From contig NC_135563.1 of assembly GCF_964340395.1 (NCBI RefSeq), positions 702,501 through 766,500 on the forward strand: 64,000 nucleotides of DNA, read 5' to 3'. Numbering within the stretch: the stretch's first letter is position 1; every line of letters begins with the position of its first letter. Position numbers and translations under genes: made by a program. The DNA comes from Glandiceps talaboti. Taxonomy: Eukaryota; Hemichordata; Enteropneusta; Spengelidae. The notes beneath the pieces are model-generated. The model was not told the origin of the DNA, ran no database searches, and worked only from the letters and a program-made list of their open reading frames with translations. Of this stretch, positions 24,296 through 38,370 are shown in pieces.

Positions 24296-27200
24296 TTAAA
24301 TATTCACCACTCCTAGGTGTTTATTGACATAATCATTATATTAAATATCCACCACTCCTAGATGTTTATTGACATAATCATTATATTAAATATTCACCAC
24401 TCCTAGATGTTTATTGACATAATCATTATATTAAATATTCACCACTCCTAGATGTTTATTGACATAATCATTATATTAAATATTCACCACTCCTAGGTGT
24501 TTATTGACATAATCATTATATTAAATATTCACCACTCCTAGGTATTGACATAATCATTATATTAAATATTCACCACTCCTAGGTGTTTATTGACATAATC
24601 ATTATATTAAATATTCACCACTCCTAGGTGTTTACTGACATAATCATTATATTAAATATTCACCACTCCTAGGTGTTTACTGACATAATCATTATATTAA
24701 ATATTCACCACTCCTAGGTGTTTATTGACATAATCATAATATTAAATATTCACCACTCCTAGGTGTTTATTGACATAATCATAATATTAAATATTCACCA
24801 CTCCTAGGTGTTTACTGACATAATCATTATATTAAATATTCACCACTCCTAGATGTTTATTGACATAATCATAATATTAAATATTCACCACTCCTAGGTG
24901 TTTACTGACATAATCATTATATTAAATATTCACCACTCCTAGGTGTTTACTGACATAATCATTATATTAAATATTCACCACTCCTAGGTGTTTATTGACA
25001 TAATCATTATATTAAATATTCACCACTCCTAGGTGTTTATTGACATAATCATTATATTAAATATTCACCACTCCTAGGTGTTTATTGACATAATCATTAT
25101 ATTAAATATTCACCACTCCTAGGTGTTTATTGACATAATCATAATATTAAATATTCACCACTCCTAGGTGTTTATTGACATAATCATTATATTAAATATT
25201 CACCACTCCTAGGTGTTTATTGACATAATCATTATATTAAATATTCACCACTCCTAGGTATTGACATAATCATTATATTAAATATTCACCACTCCTAGGT
25301 GTTTATTGACATAATCATTATATTAAATATTCACCACTCCTAGGTGTTTATTGACATAATCATTATATTAAATATTCACCACTCCTAGATGTTTATTGAC
25401 ATAATCATTATATTAAATATTCACCACTCCTAGATGTTTATTGACATAATCATTATATTAAATATTCACCACTCCTAGGTGTTTATTGACATAATCATTA
25501 TATTAAATATTCACCACTCCTAGATGTTTATTGACATAATCATTATATTAAATATTCACCACTCCTAGGTGTTTATTGACATAATCATTATATTAAATAT
25601 TCACCACTCCTAGATGTTTATTGACATACTCATTATATTAAATATTCACCACTCCTAGGTGTTTATTGACATAATCATAATATTAAATATTCACCACTCC
25701 TAGATGTTTATTGACATAATCATTATATTAAATATTCACCACTCCTAGATGTTTATTGACATACTCATTATATTAAATATTCACCACTCCTAGGTGTTTA
25801 CTGACATAATCATTATATTAAATATTCACCACTCCTAGGTGTTTATTGACATAATCATTATATTAAATATTCACCACTCCTAGATGTTTATTGACATAAT
25901 CATTATATTAAATATTCACCACTCCTAGGTGTTTATTGACATAATCATTATATTAAATATTCACCACTCCTAGGTGTTTACTGACATAATCATTATATTA
26001 AATATTCACCACTCCTAGGTGTTTACTGACATAATCATTATATTAAATATTCACCACTCCTAGGTGTTTATTGACATAATCATTATATTAAATATTCACC
26101 ACTCCTAGGTGTTTATTGACATAATCATTATATTAAATATTCACCACTCCTAGGTGTTTATTGACATAATCATTATATTAAATATTCACCACTCCTAGGT
26201 GTTTATTGACATAATCATAATATTAAATATTCACCACTCCTAGGTGTTTATTGACATAATCATTATATTAAATATTCACCACTCCTAGATGTTTATTGAC
26301 ATAATCATTATATTAAATATTCACCACTCCTAGGTGTTTATTGACATAATCATTATATTAAATATTCACCACTCCTAGGTGTTTATTGACATAATCATTA
26401 TATTAAATATTCACCACTCCTAGATGTTTATTGACATAATCATTATATTAAATATTCACCACTCCTAGGTGTTTATTGACATAATCATTATATTAAATAT
26501 TCACCACTCCTAGATGTTTATTGACATAATCATTATATTAAATATTCACCACTCCTAGATGTTTATTGACATACTCATTATATTAAATATTCACCACTCC
26601 TAGATGTTTATTGACATAATCATTATATTAAATATTCACCACTCCTAGATGTTTATTGACATACTCATTATATTAAATATTCACCACTCCTAGGTGTTTA
26701 TTGACATAATCATAATATTAAATATTCACCACTCCTAGATGTTTATTGACATAATCATTATATTAAATATTCACCACTCCTAGATGTTTATTGACATACT
26801 CATTATATTAAATATTCACCACTCCTAGGTGTTTATTGACATAATCATTATATTAAATATTCACCACTCCTAGGTGTTTACTGACATAATCATTATATTA
26901 AATATTCACCACTCCTAGGTGTTTATTGACATAATCATTATATTAAATATTCACCACTCCTAGATGTTTATTGACATAATCATTATATTAAATATTCACC
27001 ACTCCTAGGTGTTTATTGACATAATCATTATATTAAATATTCACCACTCCTAGGTGTTTAGTGACATAATCATTATATTAAATATTCACCACTCCTAGGT
27101 GTTTATTGACATAACCATTATATCAAATATTCACCACTCCTAGGTGTTTACTGACATAATCATTATATTAAATATTCACCACTCCTAGATGTTTATTGAC

Positions 27201-30200
27201 ATAATCATTATATTAAATATTCACCACTCCTAGGTGTTTACTGACATAATCATTATATTAAATATTCACCACTCCTAGGTGTTTATTGACATAATCATTA
27301 TATTAAATATTCACCACTCCTAGGTGTTTACTGACATAACCATTATATTAAATATTCACCACTCCTAGATGTTTATTGACATAATCATTGTATTAAATAT
27401 TCACCACTCCTAGGTGTTTATTGACATAATCATTATATTAAATATTCACCACTCCTAGATGTTTATTGACATAATCATTATATTAAATATTCACCACTCC
27501 TAGGTGTTTACTGACATAATCATTATATTAAATATTCACCACTCCTAGGTGTTTATTGACATAATCATTATATTAAATATTCACCACTCCTAGATGTTTA
27601 TTGACATAATCATTATATTAAATATTCACCACTCCTAGGTGTTTAGTGACATAATCATTATATTAAATATTCACCACTCCTAGGTGTTTATTGACATAAT
27701 CATTATATTAAATATTCACCACTCCTAGATGTTTATTGACATAATCATTATATTAAATATTCACCACTCCTAGGTGTTTAGTGACATAATCATTATATTA
27801 AATATTCACCACTCCTAGGTGTTTACTGACATAATCATTATATTAAATATTCACCACTCCTAGATGTTTATTGACATAATCATTATATTAAATATTCACC
27901 ACTCCTAGATGTTTATTGACATAATCATTATATTAAATATTCACCACTCCTAGGTGTTTATTGACATAATCATTATATTAAATATTCACCACTCCTAGAT
28001 GTTTATTGACATAATCATTATATTAAATATTCACCACTCCTAGATGTTTATTGACATAATCATTATATTAAATATTCACCACTCCTAGGTGTTTACTGAC
28101 ATAATCATTATATTAAATATTCACCACTCCTAGGTGTTTATTGACATAATCATTATATTAAATATTCACCACTCCTAGGTGTTTATTGACATAATAATTA
28201 TATTAAATATTCACCACTCCTAGATGTTTATTGACATAATCATTATATTAAATATTCACCACTCCTAGGTGTTTATTGACATAACCATTATATTAAATAT
28301 TCACCACTCCTAGGTGTTTATTGACATAATCATTATATTAAATATTCACCACTCCTAGATGTTTATTGACATAATCATTATATTAAATATTCACCACTCC
28401 TAGATGTTTATTGACATAATCATTATATTAAATATTCACCACTCCTAGGTGTTTACTGACATAATCATTATATTAAATATTCACCACTCCTAGGTGTTTA
28501 TTGACATAATCATTATATTAAATATTCACCACTCCTAGGTGTTTATTGACATAATAATTATATTAAATATTCACCACTCCTAGATGTTTATTGACATAAT
28601 CATTATATTAAATATTCACCACTCCTAGGTGTTTATTGACATAACCATTATATTAAATATTCACCACTCCTAGGTGTTTATTGACATAATCATTATATTA
28701 AATATTCACCACTCCTAGGTGTTTATTGACATAATCATTATATTAAATATTCACCACTCCTAGGTGTTTACTGACATAATCATTATATTAAATATTCACC
28801 ACTCCTAGGTGTTTATTGACATAATCATTATATTAAATATTCACCACTCCTAGGTGTTTATTGACATAATCATTATATTAAATATTCACCACTCCTAGGT
28901 GTTTATTGACATAATCATTATATTAAATATTCACCACTCCTAGATGTTTATTGACATAATCATTATATTAAATATTCACCACTCCTAGGTGTTTATTGAC
29001 ATAACCATTATATTAAATATTCACCACTCCTAGGTGTTTACTGACATAATCATTATATTAAATATTCACCACTCCTAGGTGTTTATTGACATAATCATTA
29101 TATTAAATATTCACCACTCTTAGGTGTTTATTGACATAATCATTATATTAAATATTCACCACTCCTAGGTGTTTATTGACATAATCATTATATTAAATAT
29201 TCACCACTCCTAGGTGTTTAGTGACATAATCATTATATTAAATATTCACCACTCCTAGGTGTTTACTGACATAATCATTATATTAAATATTCACCACTCC
29301 TAGGTGTTTATTGACATAATCATTATATTAAATATTCACCACTCCTAGGTGTTTACTGACATAATCATTATATTAAATATTCACCACTCCTAGGTGTTTA
29401 CTGACATAATCATTATATTAAATATTCACCACTCCTAGGTGTTTATTGACATAATCATTATATTAAATATTCACCACTCCTAGGTGTTTATTGACATAAT
29501 CATTATATTAAATATTCACCACTCCTAGATGTTTATTGACATAATCATTATATTAAATATTCACCACTCCTAGGTGTTTAGTGACATAATCATTATATTA
29601 AATATTCACCACTCCTAGGTGTTTACTGACATAATCATTATATTAAATATTCACCACTCCTAGATGTTTATTGACATAATCATTATATTAAATATTCACC
29701 ACTCCTAGATGTTTATTGACATAATCATTATATTAAATATTCACCACTCCTAGGTGTTTATTGACATAATCATTATATTAAATATTCACCACTCCTAGAT
29801 GTTTATTGACATAATCATTATATTAAATATTCACCACTCCTAGATGTTTATTGACATAATCATTATATTAAATATTCACCACTCCTAGGTGTTTATTGAC
29901 ATAATCATTATATTAAATATTCACCACTCCTAGGTGTTTATTGACATAATAATTATATTAAATATTCACCACTCCTAGATGTTTATTGACATAATCATTA
30001 TATTAAATATTCACCACTCCTAGGTGTTTATTGACATAACCATTATATTAAATATTCACCACTCCTAGGTGTTTATTGACATAATCATTATATTAAATAT
30101 TCACCACTCCTAGATGTTTATTGACATAATCATTATATTAAATATTCACCACTCCTAGATGTTTATTGACATAATCATTATATTAAATATTCACCACTCC

Positions 30201-32661
30201 TAGGTGTTTACTGACATAATCATTATATTAAATATTCACCACTCCTAGGTGTTTATTGACATAATCATTATATTAAATATTCACCACTCCTAGGTGTTTA
30301 TTGACATAATAATTATATTAAATATTCACCACTCCTAGATGTTTATTGACATAATCATTATATTAAATATTCACCACTCCTAGGTGTTTATTGACATAAC
30401 CATTATATTAAATATTCACCACTCCTAGATGTTTATTGACATAATCATTATATTAAATATTCACCACTCCTAGGTGTTTACTGACATAATCATTATATTA
30501 AATATTCACCACTCCTAGGTGTTTATTGACATAATCATTATATTAAATATTCACCACTCCTAGGTGTTTATTGACATAATAATTATATTAAATATTCACC
30601 ACTCCTAGATGTTTATTGACATAATCATTATATTAAATATTCACCACTCCTAGGTGTTTATTGACATAACCATTATATTAAATATTCACCACTCCTAGGT
30701 GTTTATTGACATAATCATTATATTAAATATTCACCACTCCTAGGTGTTTATTGACATAATCATTATATTAAATATTCACCACTCCTAGGTGTTTACTGAC
30801 ATAATCATTATATTAAATATTCACCACTCCTAGGTGTTTATTGACATAATCATTATATTAAATATTCACCACTCTTAGGTGTTTATTGACATAATCATTA
30901 TATTAAATATTCACCACTCCTAGGTGTTTATTGACATAATCATTATATTAAATATTCACCACTCCTAGATGTTTATTGACATAATCATTATATTAAATAT
31001 TCACCACTCCTAGGTGTTTACTGACATAATCATTATATTAAATATTCACCACTCCTAGGTGTTTATTGACATAATCATTATATTAAATATTCACCACTCC
31101 TAGGTGTTTATTGACATAATCATTATATTAAATATTCACCACTCCTAGGTGTTTACTGACATAATCATTATATTAAATATTCACCACTCCTAGGTGTTTA
31201 TTGACATAATCATTATATTAAATATTCACCACTCCTAGGTGTTTATTGACATAATCATTATATTAAATATTCACCACTCCTAGATGTTTATTGACATAAT
31301 CATTATATTAAATATTCACCACTCCTAGGTGTTTATTGACATAACCATTATATTAAATATTCACCACTCCTAGGTGTTTATTGACATAATCATTATATTA
31401 AATATTCACCACTCCTAGGTGTTTATTGACATAACCATTATATTAAATATTCACCACTCCTAGGTGTTTATTGACATAATCATTATATTAAATATTCACC
31501 ACTCCTAGATGTTTATTGACATAACCATTATATTAAATATTCACCACTCCTAGGTGTTTACTGACATAATCATTATATTAAATATTCACCACTCCTAGAT
31601 GTTTATTGACATAATCATTATATTAAATATTCACCACTCCTAGATGTTTATTGACATACTCATTATATTAAATATTCACCACTCCTAGGTGTTTATTGAC
31701 ATAATCATTATATTAAATATTCACCACTCCTAGATGTTTATTGACATAATCATTATATTAAATATTCACCACTCCTAGATGTTTATTGACATACTCATTA
31801 TATTAAATATTCACCACTCCTAGGTGTTTATTGACATAATCATTATATTAAATATTCACCACTCCTAGGTGTTTATTGACATAATCATTATATTAAATAT
31901 TCACCACTCCTAGGTGTTTACTGACATAACCATTATATTAAATATTCACCACTCCTAGGTGTTTATTGACATAATCATTATATTAAATATTCACCACTCC
32001 TAGATGTTTATTGGCATAATCATTATATTAAATATTCACCACTCCTAGGTGTTTATTGACATAACCATTATATTAAATATTCACCACTCCTAGGTGTTTA
32101 TTGACATAATCATTATATTAAATATTCACCACTCCTAGGTGTTTAGTGACATAATCATTATATTAAATATTCACCACTCCTAGGTGTTTATTGACATAAT
32201 CATTATATTAAATATTCACCACTCCTAGGTGTTTATTGACATAATCATTATATTAAATATTCACCACTCCTAGGTGTTTATTGACATAATCATTATATTA
32301 AATATTCACCACTCCTAGGTGTTTATTGACGTAATCATTATATTAAATATTCACCACTCCTAGATGTTTATTGACATAATCATTATATTAAATATTCACC
32401 ACTCCTAGGTGTTTATTGACATAATCATTATATTAAATATTCACCACTCCTAGGTGTTTACTGACATAATCATTATATTAAATATTCACCACTCCTAGGT
32501 GTTTATTGACGTAATCATTATATTAAATATTCACCACTCCTAGATGTTTATTGACATAATCATTATATTAAATATTCACCACTCCTAGGTGTTTATTGAC
32601 ATAATCATTATATTAAATATTCACCACTCCTAGGTGTTTTCTGACATAATCATTATATTAA
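24296..32661. repeat. 45-bp minisatellite, about 186 copies, with higher-order repeats
   Basis: The unit begins AATATTCACCACTCCTAGG and includes TGTTTATTGACATAATC. Each unit contains CACC...GGTG arms that can pair around CCTAG. The common variants are CTAGGTG/CTAGATG, TTTATTG/TTTACTG/TTTAGTG, ATAATC/ATAACC/ATACTC and CATTATA/CATAATA. Blocks of eight units (360 bp) recur, for example 28021-28320 against 28381-28680. The rare ATAATAATTA variant recurs 360 bp apart (near 29950 and 30310) and then 270 bp later. At 8.4 kb it is the largest object in the window. Every frame has a stop in each unit, so it cannot code. Confidence 0.97.
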
Positions 32662-32987
32662 GTGTAAAATCATAATTTATATTCCCATTCAAACTTCTTG
32701 CAGAACTGATAAAAGAGTCAATTTAAGTAGTTTTTGTACTCATTTACCACAAAATCTAACATTTATTACTTGGCATAAAATGACTCTCCAGAACTGAACC
32801 CAACATTTATTGATTTATTTACAGTGATTACATTGATCTAAAATTTTCAAATCAATTTTTTCTGTTTTGTGTCCAAGTGGTACAATTTTTAAAAATTCGC
32901 GATCTCAAACTTGCTAGCAACCTTCTTCAGAATTATTACCAATTCTTAATGGTGTGTTCAGTAATGGGCTAAAATTTTGACAAATAT
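32662..32987. other. Unique intronic spacer
   Basis: This is short AT-rich sequence between the 45-bp array and a family 1 copy. I see nothing in it. Confidence 0.5.
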
Positions 32988-34862
32988 AAAACATTGCGCC
33001 AATGGCATTGTAGTACAACTGTACAGTTTCCACATGCTGATCCATGTTAAATATAGGTTTTCATTTGCTAATTGATTATCCAGTTGCCTGTCCAGCCCTG
33101 TTGTTATCTTTGCAATATACACAATCATTTGGCAGTTGATATGGGCGTGGACTTTTTGCAGGCATATTTACATACAGTCTGGGAATGATTAATTGCTTGT
33201 CTATTAATACCTGTAGTTATATTTGATTGTTGTTTCTATGGGCGTGGTCATGGTTGCTAGGGATATTTGCATACATTAAAAAAAAAAATTTACTCACTTG
33301 TCTACCAGATGTTGTTATTTTACTGGCATTTGGTTGTTTCTAAGGGCGTAGTCATGGTTGCTAGGGCCAATTATGTAAAATAAAATAACAACATCTGCAG
33401 AATAGCACATAAATCAGCCCCATTGACCAAGTACTTTTTGAGATATAAGTTTTTGACCAAAATTCAGTTTTTTACCTAATTTGCATATCATTGATGATAT
33501 CATTACATGCTGAACACTTCTTCATCTACACATCCGCAAATGCATCCACATTACACAATCTGCATGGTAGTTTTGGAACAAGTCTTCAGTCAAAGACATA
33601 CTCCCAACTTGTGTGTTGTACATGTGTATTGTGTTAGATGATTAGCATTTGGCAATTTTAACATGGACATGATTTGTTAGACTTTCCAGGGATGCAAATG
33701 TTTGTTGTGTTGGGTTTTCAGTATAATTAGCAATAATATTTGGCCATTTTAAGTGTACAGCTAGAATATAACCCTTTTCTCTCTTTTCACCTTGAAAATG
33801 TTTGTCAAGGTCAAAGGTCGCAGTCTCATCAGAAAGCTCATTATTGATAGCGTGAGGGTAGACACTTGAATGGTGTCCATATGTATCAAACTTTGGAGAT
33901 AACAGGCAAAAATGTGCTTTATATAACAAATATGGCCACCATTTTGCTATGCAGGTCAAGGTCATGAAATTAAGTAACTCAAGTTGCACATGCCTCACAT
34001 GGTCAAACCGAAGTCATGATTAAAAGATTATCACTTCAAATGTTTCATTCGTAAAGCTATGAAGATTACCAAAATTTGCCTCTTTCACTTTAAGGTCAAA
34101 GGTCAAAATCTTTTTAAAAAGCTCACATTTGATATCATGGGTGTAGGCACTTGAATGGAGTCACTACATATTACACAAAGTTATGATGCATATTGTGAAA
34201 TTTAACAACAAATATGGCCGCCATTCAGCCATATTTAATTCAGTCACACAAAAAGAGTGACGTGCATATGTCTCACATATCATGATACCTTTTTGTGAGG
34301 TTTGGTTGAAATTGGTTGGTGCATGCCAGAGATATGAGGGAAAACACACAAACAACAAATATGGCTGCCATTCAGCCATATTTGATTCAGTTGTAAAAGT
34401 GATGTTCTTATGTCTACAATAGTATGTTACCTTTGTACCAAGTTTGGTTGAAATTAGTTGGTGCATGCCAGAGATATGAGGGAAACACACGGACAGATGC
34501 ACACACGGACAGAATACAATGCAACAGCCCTGTTCAGGTGGCCTGTTGGGGCTTATTAAAGATTTTTGGCCAAAAAGACACATTTTTGGCCCTAATTTGC
34601 ATATTAATGATCATGTCATCAACAAATCTTAATTTACATACCCTAAGAACCTTCCTATCAAATTTTAGACCAATCTGCCCAGTACTTTAAATTTATGTTG
34701 CTTTTTTTCTTCCCAAAAGGAACATCCCAAACAAATAACAAAACAATTTGCCCAGCAGTTTTTGAGTTAAGTCATGCACAAACAGACAGACAGATAGACA
34801 GACACCACACCATGCCTATAGCACTATTGAACCCCTTATTAGTTTTGTTGTATTAAAAATCA
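32988..34862 (+). mobile_element. Family 1 element split by a family 3 insertion
   Basis: The 5' end (TTGCGCCAATGGCATTGTAG) and the first core units run to about 33577. Family 1 resumes at 34556 with AAGATTTTTGGCCAAAAAG and ends at the degraded 3' hairpin (CACTATTGAACC..., TTGTTGTATTAAAAAT). The junction text matches the continuous versions at about 13361 and 53085. Confidence 0.8.
33578..34555 (+). mobile_element. Family 3 element nested in family 1
   Basis: The 5' end CAAGTCTTCAGTCAAAGAC folds as a hairpin and is followed by ATACTCCC. Family 2 starts in the same way (CAAGTC-hairpin-GACATAGTCCC). Internal repeats contain AATATGGCCGCCATTCAGCC and GGTTGAAATTGGTTGGTGC. The 3' end forms a compound hairpin, CAACAG/CCTGTTCAGG/CTGTTG, followed by GGGGCTTA. 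The element is non-coding; open frames here are repeats of the core. Confidence 0.72.
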
Positions 34863-35434
34863 CAGGATAATTTATTTCTTCAATGATAGTAATTCACAAA
34901 CAAACAAGTTTTCTGAGTGTGCTTGTTTAAAATTGAGCTAAGTCAAAAAAAGGATCAAATTAACACTACAAAAAATAATATGAACTATCGAGACACTGGT
35001 TATCCATTTGGGTGGGTAATGAATTCTAATGTGGATATCGCCTAAAGTTAAATTTTGGCTACAAGACTCCATAATGGGATAAAAACAAGGACATCAAAAT
35101 AATCAAGAATCTAATTGATTCCTAAAATCTAACAGAAATGTACCAAATGTCAACATAAAGGCACACAGGATTATTATATCTTTGAGATGACAGGAGACTA
35201 TTTTAATAAGAAAGCCTTGTGTGCATCAAGTTCATCGTAAAACGAACTCTTAATGGAAGTCGGTAAAAAGTTATTAGAAACTTGTCACCTTTTGTGAATT
35301 ATACAACAAGTACAACAATCATGGCACATTGCATCATAGACCCTATGATTGCATATATAAACTGAGATGACAAGATTACTTACTCTATATTACAATGCCA
35401 ATCTTTGCATATTCCAAAACAGTGCATTAAACAA
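34863..35434 (-). other. Possible 3' untranslated region of the short isoform
   Basis: This is unique sequence downstream (minus sense) of the stop at 35435-35437. Candidate minus-strand poly(A) signals are ATTAAA at 35202-35207 and AATAAA at 34871-34876. This is support for, not proof of, a transcript ending here. Confidence 0.35.
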
Positions 35435-35844
35435 TTAATATTTGTTACCGTATGATTTGTAATAATTACTGCTGCTACCATATTGACCAGGTGATGCATT
35501 TTGATTTGCCTGTTTTCGTGAAGCTTTTTGTTTAGGCCGGCCTTGTGGAGTTTGCCTAGACTGGCCTTGTGGAGTTTGCTTAGACTGGCCTCGTGGAGCA
35601 TGTTGACGTGATGGCTGATGTGGTGCATACACATATGATGGCTGACGATGTGAAGCATTTTCATAAGCCTGTGCATATGATGCAATTTGATTGGCCTGAG
35701 CATTTGGATGTTGTGGTCCTCTGATTGGTTCTTCATATGGGTACAGGTAGTCTTCTTCATTCACTGCTGGGTAGCCATATAAGGAATCCTGGTGTCTGTA
35801 TGGCTGATGAACAGATGACCTATTGTCATATGGATGCTGGATGG
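35435..35844 (-). CDS. Long Tyr/Pro/Gln-rich exon, with two possible ends
   Basis: The acceptor CATTCCATTCATAG precedes the exon in minus sense. With the phase-1 G from the previous exon the frame reads AIQHPYDNRSSVHQPYRHQ, then LYGYPAVNEEDYLYPYEEP. It goes on through an H/Q/P/N/Y-rich stretch to NYYKSYGNKY and TAA (35435-35437). A donor ACG|GTAACA at 35449/35448 would end the exon at 35449. That version is 396 nt, an exact multiple of three with phase 1 on both sides like all the others, and joins the exon at 17697-17812. A 24-bp tandem repeat (three units, 35536-35600) encodes QSKQTPQG-like octads. There is no signal peptide or membrane segment in the exon. The ATG-started open frame that extends to 35992 reads into the intron. 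The family is unknown. Confidence 0.8.
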
Positions 35845-36036
35845 CTATGAATGGAATGAAAAAGGCCATGCACAACAAATGAATTATGAGTTTGCATGTG
35901 TAAAACTCAACTATTGTTTCTACTTCAAGAGAAAAAGCTTTGCTACTGTTTCCATCTTCAGAGAAAACAATTATCTGCACTGTCCATCTCAAAGGAAAAT
36001 ACTTTCACCTCTACACATCAAACTAATGTGCATTTA

Positions 36037-37989
36037 CACTGTCTAATTGACCAGGTGTAGTTTCACACACAATACTGCCTAATTCACAATGTAGTTCCAC
36101 ACATAACATTGCCTAACTCACCAGGTGTAGTTGCACACATAACACTCCTTAATTCACCAGGTGTATTTTCACACATAACACTGCCTATCTCACCAGGTGT
36201 AGTTTCACACATAACACTGCCTATCTCACCAGGTGTAGTTTCACACATAAAACTGCCTAACTCACCAGGTGTATTTTCACACATAACATTGCCTAATTCA
36301 CCAGGTGTAGTTTCACACATAACACTGCCTATCTCACCAGGTGTAGTTTCACACATAACACTGCCTAACTCACCAGGTGTATTTTCACACATAACACTGC
36401 CTATCTCACCAGGTGTAGTTTCACACATAACACTGCCTATCTCACCAGGTGTAATTTCACACATAACACTGCCTATCTCACCAGGTGTAGTTCCACACAT
36501 AACACTGTCTAACTCACCAGGTGTAGTTCCACACATAGCACTATCTATTCTGCCAGGTGTAGTTTCACACATATCATTGCCTAACTCACCAGGTGTAGTT
36601 TCACACATAACACTTCCTAACTCACAAGGTGTAGTTTCACACATAACACTGTCTAACTCACCAGGTGTAGTTCCCCACATAGCACTATCTAATCTGCCAG
36701 GTGTAGTTTCACACATAACATTGCCTAACTCACCAGGTGTAGTTTCACACATAACACTGCCTAACTCACCAGGTGTAGTTTCACACATAACACTGTCTAA
36801 CTCACCAGGTGTAGTTCCACACATAGCACTCTCTAATCTGCCAGGTGTAGTTTCACACATAACATTGCCTAACTCACCAGGTGTAGTTTCACACATAACA
36901 CTGTCTAATTCACCAGGTGTAGTTTCACACACAACATTGTCTAATTCACCAGGTTTAGTTTCACACACAACATTGTCTAATTCACCAGGTGTAGTTTCAC
37001 ACACAACATTGTCTATCTCACCAGGTGTAGTTTCACACATAACACTGCCTATCTCACCAGGTGTAGTTTCACACATAACACTGCCTATCTCACCAGGTGT
37101 AGTTTCACACATAACACTGCCTAACTCACCAGGTGTATTTTCACACATAACATTGCCTAATTCACCAGGTGTAGTTTCACACATAACACTGCCTATCTCA
37201 CCAGGTGTAGTTTCACACATAACACTGCCTAACTCACCAGGTGTATTTTCACACATAACACTGCCTATCTCACCAGGTGTAGTTTCACACATAACACTGC
37301 CTATCTCACCAGGTGTAATTTCACACATAACACTGCCTATCTCACCAGGTGTAGTTCCACACATAACACTGTCTAACTCACCAGGTGTAGTTCCACACAT
37401 AGCACTATCTAATCTGCCAGGTGTAGTTTCACACATAACATTGCCTAACTCACCAGGTGTAGTTTCACACATAACACTGCCTAACTCACCAGGTGTAGTT
37501 TCACACATAACACTGTCTAACTCACCAGGTGTAGTTCCACACATAGCACTCTCTAATCTGCCAGGTGTAGTTTCACACATAACATTGCCTAACTCACCAG
37601 GTGTAGTTTCACACATAACACTGTCTAATTCACCAGGTGTAGTTTCACACACAACATTGTCTAATTCACCAGGTTTAGTTTCACACACAACATTGTCTAA
37701 TTCACCAGGTGTAGTTTCACACACAACATTGTCTATCTCACCAGGTGTAGTTTCACACATAACACTGCCTAACTCACCAGGTGTAGTTTCACACATAACA
37801 CTGCCTAACTCACCAGGTGTATTTTCACACATAACATTGCCTAACTCACCAGGTGTATTTTCACACATAACACTATCTAATTCACCATGGTGTAGTTTCA
37901 CACATAACATTGCCTAACTCACCAGGTTTAATTTCACATATAACACTGCCTAACTCACCAGGTGTAGTTTCAAACATAACATTGCCTAC
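36037..37989. repeat. 36-bp minisatellite, about 54 copies, with 864-bp duplication
   Basis: The unit contains CTCACCAGGTGTAGTTTCAC and ACATAACACTGCC. Marker variants recur 864 bp apart (GTAATTTCAC at 36451 and 37315), so a block of 24 units was duplicated. Both strands are open for about 600 codons: plus reads SPGVVSHITLP repeats and minus reads VMCETTPGELGS repeats. I consider them artefacts of a stop-free unit, because the array sits in an intron of the gene and has no independent start context or splice signals that I recognise. Confidence 0.94.
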
Positions 37990-38370
37990 ACACCTATTAC
38001 TCAAATGCAGTTGTTGATTATTTAGGTTTCATAACCACTATTTTGAAGTTATCTTGATTTGCTGTGTTTACCATACCTAAAGTAGCATTAATGAGCTAAA
38101 TGATAGTATATGTAGTAAGTTACACACACGTGTAAGAGATGTGTGAAAGGAGAATGAGATGTGGTTATAGGCAACCTATTGGTCATGTTAGTACATAATG
38201 TTTGCTGTTTTATGGTGTGGTAACCATAGATATACCTGCAAAGAAAGCTTAATTTTACAAAATACAGCACACAGCTCTTCATTCAATGATTAGTTTGTAT
38301 ATTTGCTGAAGGAATCCTGAGTGTTAAGAAACAAAACATAGAACAAATAATTTGATAGAGATGAGGGTGC
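37990..38370. other. Unique intronic spacer
   Basis: No feature is recognised. A short minus-strand frame at 38088-38282 is not convincing. Confidence 0.45.

Noticed and set aside
24296-32661. CRISPR-like regular array
   Set aside because: The units are contiguous with no unique spacers, and the context is eukaryotic. It is a minisatellite.
35435-35992. 185-codon ATG-started frame as a complete gene
   Set aside because: The first 49 codons are intronic. A good acceptor at 35845 and composition show that the exon begins at 35844.
36084-37917. Two long antiparallel open frames of about 600 codons
   Set aside because: Both are repeats of a 36-bp stop-free unit within an intron. There is no independent evidence of coding.
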